Positions 15,537 to 18,217 of a DNA stretch of 18,217 bases are shown here, piece after piece. The notes beneath the pieces are model-generated. The model was not told where the DNA came from, searched no databases, and was given only the letters and a program-made list of their open reading frames with translations. Source of the stretch: JAFRXK01 sp045603305 (GTDB lineage: Bacteria; Bacillota; Clostridia; Lachnospirales; Lachnospiraceae); the NCBI GenBank assembly GCA_045603305.1, contig JAZULV010000117.1:1-18217 (forward strand). Reading direction: 5' to 3'. Both the position numbers and the translations under genes were made by a program. Position 1 is the first letter of the stretch. Each line of letters opens with the position of its first letter.

Positions 15537-15601
15537 GAATAGATTGAATGAATGCCGGGCAGACTTTTTATAGTGTCAGGGCGTGTAAAAAGAAATTCAA
15601 A

Positions 15602-15671
15602 AAGAGCCTATTGACTTTCCAAAGATAAATTGGTAGTATTATTTATCGGTGAGCTAAGGAAATAGGCTCTT
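15602..15671. repeat. 11-bp inverted repeat enclosing the tRNA promoter
   Basis: AAGAGCCTATT (15602-15612) and AATAGGCTCTT (15661-15671) are perfect reverse complements 48 bp apart. TTTCC (15616-15620) and GGAAA (15658-15662) can extend the stem past a bulge. Nested inside are GATAAAT (15624-15630) and ATTTATC (15641-15647), which flank the -10 box. In an amylase read-through RNA this could fold and act as a weak terminator or processing site, although only AAATTT follows the stem. Confidence 0.65.
15611..15639 (+). promoter_or_regulatory. Promoter of tRNA-Leu
   Basis: TTGACT (15611-15616) and TAGTAT (15634-15639) are separated by exactly 17 bp, with the expected start near 15646 and the tRNA 5' end at 15683. 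The -35 box overlaps the left arm of the surrounding inverted repeat. Confidence 0.65.
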
Positions 15672-15682
15672 AAATTTAATAT

Positions 15683-15764
15683 GCGGGTGTGGCGGAATTG
15701 GCAGACGCGCCAGATTTAGGTTCTGGTGGGCAACCCCGTGCAGGTTCAAGTCCTGTCACCCGCA
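15683..15764 (+). tRNA. tRNA-Leu (anticodon UAG)
   Basis: A full cloverleaf is visible: acceptor GCGGGTG (15683-15689) pairs with CACCCGC (15757-15763), the discriminator is A15764, and CCA is not encoded. The anticodon stem CCAGA/TCTGG (15710-15714/15722-15726) encloses the loop TTTAGGT, with the anticodon TAG at 15717-15719. The long variable arm GTGGGCAACCCCGTG marks a class II tRNA, and GGTTCAAGTCC is the T-arm. UAG reads CUA and, by wobble, other CUN leucine codons. Confidence 0.96.
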
Positions 15765-15787
15765 GTTATGGCTAATATAAGGCTTAT

Positions 15788-15823
15788 TACTACCTTTCAG
15801 GGTTACTTGGAAGGTAGTATTTT
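15788..15823 (+). terminator. Intrinsic terminator of tRNA-Leu
   Basis: TACTACCTT (15788-15796) pairs with AAGGTAGTA (15811-15819), with further weak pairs inside. A short T-run (15820-15823) and TTTTAAT follow. It lies 23 bases past the tRNA. Confidence 0.75.
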
Positions 15824-15838
15824 AATATGACACAACAT

Positions 15839-15878
15839 AAATGTTCTACAAACTTAAATATAAATCGGTAGAACATTT
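15839..15878. repeat. 11-bp perfect inverted repeat in the IS remnant
   Basis: AAATGTTCTAC (15839-15849) and GTAGAACATTT (15868-15878) are reverse complements with an 18-nt loop. Neither strand shows a following T-run. It overlaps the 5' edge of the transposase remnant and its role is unknown. Confidence 0.55.
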
Positions 15879-15975
15879 GATGGATGAAATAGAAAACTAT
15901 ATATATTATTACGATAATAAAAGAATATGGCATAAACGAAATGGGCTAAGTCATGTACAAATACTTAGCCCATAA
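15841..15975 (+). pseudogene. IS3-family transposase (OrfB) 3' remnant
   Basis: A 44-codon frame ending in TAA (15973-15975) matches the end of IS3-family transposases: FYKLKYKSVEHLMDEI, then ENYIYYYDNKRIWHKRNGLS and HVQIL, like the usual EYIxYYNNKRIxxKLxGLSPVQYR. A stop codon (15838-15840) lies just upstream in frame, and the rest of the gene (the DDE catalytic core) is missing. It is therefore a truncated, inactive relic. It lies between the tRNA-Leu terminator and the minus-strand hydrolase and shows past mobile-element activity at this site. No matching terminal inverted repeats or target-site duplication could be defined. Confidence 0.8.
15941..15973 (-). terminator. Terminator-like hairpin downstream of the hydrolase
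   Basis: ATGGGCTAAGT (15941-15951) and ACTTAGCCCAT (15963-15973) pair perfectly around an 11-nt loop. On the minus strand the stem is followed by TTCGTTTATG, a weak T-rich tail, so it could end the transcript of the minus-strand hydrolase about 145 bases after its stop. It overlaps the last codons of the IS remnant, which suggests that it came with the insertion. Confidence 0.55.
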
Positions 15976-16011
15976 AACTAGTTTGATTAACGCATCTAAC
16001 AGTTTGTTTCC

Positions 16012-16038
16012 GATACAAGGCGTGTGCTGGCTTGTATC
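16012..16038. repeat. 8-bp inverted repeat downstream of the hydrolase
   Basis: GATACAAG (16012-16019) and CTTGTATC (16031-16038) are reverse complements with an 11-nt loop. No T-run follows on either strand. It is the only structure I see between the IS remnant and the hydrolase stop. Confidence 0.4.
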
Positions 16039-16117
16039 ACATTAAAAGAACTCTTATGGTTTTATTTTTTGCTCCATTTAATAGTGAATTAGTCCACAAT
16101 TATCTGGGGTTACTATG

Positions 16118-17077
16118 TTAGGATATAGTCCATATCTGATAGGTGTTACCAGATGAATAAGTTGTAAGTTTAACATTTGATGAGTTTGCTGTACCACTTG
16201 CTGTTAAGACATAAGTTGGATTATTAGCAGATCTAATAACGTAACCACCATTTACCTTCTCGAAAATCCAATCTTGAGTACTATTTCCGCTTTTGGTCCA
16301 TATGTTCACATTTGACCCATTTTTGGAGACTGTACCATAAACATTCAAGGCACATGATGTAGAACATCGAGGAACGAGATAGTATTTTGTATATATTTTG
16401 CCCTTATATGTCATTGTTCCATGTGCAATTGGTTTAAAATCCTGTCCTGAAGTATAATCTTTTGCATAAATAGTAACATTAGTACCACTCTTGTTGCGAC
16501 TGTAATATACGTTGCAATATTTACCAGACTTTACATTCTTAAAGCTCTGATATGTATTTGAATTAATGGAATTTATGGTTTCAGTACTAGTTGTTGTAAA
16601 ACTTTTATTTCCATGCCAACCCCAGCCTCTATAAGAATAGCTTCCACTCTTTGTAATATCGCTTATCTTATGCTTCTGTATCTTGCCGCTCCAATTATGA
16701 ATTATATATCCATTGCCTACATAAATACCTATGTGACCGCACTTCTTACCACAGCTACTGCAAGTACTGCTACTTCCTGTAAAAAATACATCTGCACCTA
16801 TAGGAATATTATTCTGTGATGTACTATCAATATATTTTGTTCCGTAATTATAAGCACAACAAGCAGAAGAATAGAAACCATACTGCTCCTGGAACATCAT
16901 TCGTACAAACTTCAGGCAATACCCTCTTCCAAAACTAGTAGAACCAAGATAGCTTTCTGCTTTTTCTACAATTTTCTGAGCATCGTAAGTTGTGGCAGCA
17001 GAAGCAATAGCCACATTTCCTAATAAAACACTCACTAAAGAAATAATTGTTAAAACTAAAACTAAAGTCTTCTTCAT
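16118..17077 (-). CDS. Secreted NlpC/P60- or CHAP-like hydrolase with ricin-type lectin tail
   Basis: A 319-residue exported protein. A signal peptide (MKKTLVLVLTIISLVSVLLG, then NVAIASAA) ends near residue 28 with an AxA-type site. The papain-like domain (about 30-155) shows the catalytic Cys54 in GYCLKFVR, IGADVFF and the catalytic His115 in GHIGIYVGNGY, so it probably cuts peptidoglycan peptides. The segment CSSCGKKCGH just before the catalytic His is unusual and looks like a metal-binding or disulfide knuckle. The C-terminal part (about 170-319) is a ricin-type beta-trefoil with QxW repeats (TQDWIFEKV, TYQIWTIS), which likely binds carbohydrate. The start at 17077 is chosen because AGAGGA (17085-17090) lies seven bases upstream and the signal peptide begins there; an in-frame ATG 24 codons upstream lacks both. 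It is more AT-rich than the genes before the tRNA. Confidence 0.85.
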   Translation of the reverse strand: MKKTLVLVLTIISLVSVLLGNVAIASAATTYDAQKIVEKAESYLGSTSFGRGYCLKFVRMMFQEQYGFYSSACCAYNYGTKYIDSTSQNNIPIGADVFFTGSSSTCSSCGKKCGHIGIYVGNGYIIHNWSGKIQKHKISDITKSGSYSYRGWGWHGNKSFTTTSTETINSINSNTYQSFKNVKSGKYCNVYYSRNKSGTNVTIYAKDYTSGQDFKPIAHGTMTYKGKIYTKYYLVPRCSTSCALNVYGTVSKNGSNVNIWTKSGNSTQDWIFEKVNGGYVIRSANNPTYVLTASGTANSSNVKLTTYSSGNTYQIWTIS

Positions 17078-17297
17078 AATAATGTCCTCTCTTTCTTTTG
17101 TTGATAAAATTTTGGTAACCAAAGTGATTGTAGCTTTGTAAAACATCATTAATCGTTATGGTCTGGCTCTGCAATGTACTGTCATTTTTTGTTTTCCCCT
17201 TTTTTAGTGTTGCATTTTACTATTAACATCATTGAAAAATGCATTAATTTAATGTAGTGATATAAAGATATTAGCTAAGATGTCAAACGAAGGTTAC

Positions 17298-17315
17298 AAT
17301 ATGTAAATACATATT
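17298..17315. repeat. 18-bp palindrome, possible operator
   Basis: AATATGTA (17298-17305) and TACATATT (17308-17315) are perfect reverse complements with a 2-bp centre. The shape suits a dimeric regulator, but in DNA this AT-rich chance palindromes are common. Confidence 0.4.
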
Positions 17316-17328
17316 TGATACTCCAAAT

Positions 17329-17354
17329 AATATCTTAAATAAATGTAAGATATT
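17329..17354. repeat. 9-bp inverted repeat in the intergenic region
   Basis: AATATCTTA (17329-17337) and TAAGATATT (17346-17354) are perfect reverse complements with an 8-nt loop. No T-run follows. It may be an operator or chance. Confidence 0.4.
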
Positions 17355-17594
17355 AAAATTACCACTTTAGATAAAAATGATAATTAATATATCTTTTTAG
17401 ATTTTCAATATTACTAGATGTTCTATTAAAAGACTACATTATATTTTGAACAATGTCAATACTTATTTGAAACTATTATGATACTTTTATAAAACTAAAA
17501 CAACATAACGAATGAAACTTGCATGAAACAAAAGAGGCTTTTATTAACACTACCACATCTGATGGCTTATTTATTTCCCAAACAATGTTTAATC

Positions 17595-17623
17595 TTGTCA
17601 CACTCTTTTCAATGTGCTATACT
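17595..17623 (+). promoter_or_regulatory. Promoter of the putative regulator gene
   Basis: TTGTCA (17595-17600) and TATACT (17618-17623) are separated by exactly 17 bp, and TGC directly precedes the -10 box (extended -10). The leader to the ATG at 17656 would be only about 26 nt. Confidence 0.75.
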
Positions 17624-17655
17624 GTATTTATTATCTTTTTGGGTGGTGAGATTAT

Positions 17656-18217
17656 ATGGTGGACATTTTATCTTTTATTTCTAGACATATAAAATTAGTT
17701 GACGATATGTCAATGAAGGAACTAACGTCACAATGTCAATTGACAAAATCTAAGTTTTATCGTTGTATTCAAGAACCATTTCGTTTTACTGATGAACAAC
17801 TATATACTATTTCAGATACTCTAAAATTAAGTGATATTGAGCACCAAACTTTATTTAATTATAAATACAATAGTTTAAGTTCCGATAAGCAAGGTGTATA
17901 CGATGTTTTGAATAAGTTGATTTTTGGTAATCAACCTATAAAAGAAGACAGATACTCTCGAATTTATACGCATTTTCACTCTGCTGATAGCAACAAAGGC
18001 ATAATCAAGTGTTCTGCTGAAGAGTTATCTACAAAGCTAAAAGAACATCTTTTTACAGATGAAAGAGCCACTAATCAACGCTTTGTTATTAATATTTTTA
18101 ACACGTATTCACCTGAAAAAGTACAAATAATTTATAGTTTGTTAAAAAACTTATACAAAATAGATGAATTAAGCCAACATTACTCCGTGATAATTAATCA
18201 ACTAATTAACGATGCTG
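17656..18217 (+). CDS. Putative helix-turn-helix regulator, N-terminal part (runs off the window)
   Basis: An open frame starts at ATG 17656, with GGTGAG (17644-17649) six bases upstream, and stays open to the window end, giving 187 residues of an incomplete protein. Residues about 18-60 (MSMKELTSQCQLTKSKFYRC and onward to ISDTLKLSDIE) look like an XRE-type helix-turn-helix: a short helix, then a recognition helix with TKSKFYR, then a helix-rich segment. The remainder is mostly helical and polar with no motif that I recognise. A strong promoter lies directly upstream. The codon and base composition is clearly more AT-rich than in the genes before tRNA-Leu. A regulator is the best guess but the family is not identified. 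Confidence 0.65.
   Translation, partial: MVDILSFISRHIKLVDDMSMKELTSQCQLTKSKFYRCIQEPFRFTDEQLYTISDTLKLSDIEHQTLFNYKYNSLSSDKQGVYDVLNKLIFGNQPIKEDRYSRIYTHFHSADSNKGIIKCSAEELSTKLKEHLFTDERATNQRFVINIFNTYSPEKVQIIYSLLKNLYKIDELSQHYSVIINQLINDA

Larger units (their letters stand above)
17078..17594. other. AT-rich intergenic region without a gene
   Basis: This gap separates the divergent hydrolase and putative regulator genes. I find no open frame with a ribosome-binding site, no RNA gene, and no promoter for the hydrolase that I trust. It contains the two palindromes listed separately and a loose GCATTTT (17212-17218)/AAAATGC (17236-17242) inverted repeat. TTGACA on the minus strand near 17455 has no -10 box at a good distance. 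Confidence 0.6.

Noticed and set aside
15564..15592. CTTTTTA/TAAAAAG hairpin as the amylase terminator
   Set aside because: It is a 7-bp stem of almost only A-T pairs with a 15-nt loop and no T-run after it; not convincing.
15683..15764. tRNA-Leu as an attachment site with a second copy in the window
   Set aside because: I see no repeat of the tRNA 3' end downstream within the window, so no att pair can be claimed.
17078..17149. Upstream in-frame start of the hydrolase, adding 24 residues
   Set aside because: It would bury the signal peptide behind a charged segment and has no ribosome-binding site; AGAGGA lies ahead of the start at 17077.

Overview
The window looks like chromosomal DNA of a Gram-positive, low-to-moderate GC Clostridia bacterium, most likely a Lachnospiraceae relative of Roseburia, Agathobacter or Butyrivibrio. 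I infer this from strong AGGAGG ribosome-binding sites, consensus sigma-A promoters, a T-box leader ahead of ileS, a type 2 (eukaryote-like) isoleucyl-tRNA synthetase, a lipoprotein alpha-amylase and a MarR/ABC exporter pair. The genus is not proven by anything seen here.

Layout. Positions 2-310 hold the 3' end of an unrecognised gene. A consensus promoter (327-356) then drives an isoleucine T-box leader with an AUC specifier, T-box and terminator, ending near 620. It is followed by an unusually long insert before ileS (982-4128) that carries a 39-bp tandem repeat and a 23-bp perfect inverted repeat. glgP (4218-6677) follows and ends at a clear terminator. Next, a MarR regulator (6848-7339) overlaps by one base with a half-size ABC exporter (7339-9240); its promoter is covered by two copies of a palindromic operator. 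A CPBP-family membrane protein (9332-10324, minus strand) converges on the exporter, with a shared hairpin between them.

From 10605 to 15536 five same-strand genes form a probable operon: an HPr-kinase-like P-loop protein, a PqqD-like protein, a soluble S26-type peptidase, a PF14907-type nucleotidyltransferase and a GH13 alpha-amylase lipoprotein with a CBM26-like C-terminus. The first four resemble accessory modules of RiPP (ribosomally made, modified peptide) maturation clusters such as phosphorylated lasso peptides. I see no precursor peptide, cyclase, B2 protease or radical SAM enzyme. This cassette is the best candidate in the window for an undescribed system.

A tRNA-Leu(UAG) gene (15683-15764) with its own promoter and terminator closes the conserved part. 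Beyond it the DNA is more AT-rich and looks like accessory sequence: an IS3-family transposase remnant (15841-15975), a secreted NlpC/P60- or CHAP-like hydrolase with a ricin-type lectin tail (16118-17077, minus strand), a 578-bp AT-rich gap with palindromes, and the 5' part of an unrecognised putative helix-turn-helix regulator (17656 to the window end).

Working together: the operon couples a protein or peptide modification cassette with extracellular starch hydrolysis, and glgP nearby handles the alpha-glucan phosphorolysis side of the same carbon flow. That functional link is inference; only the gene order and spacing are seen.
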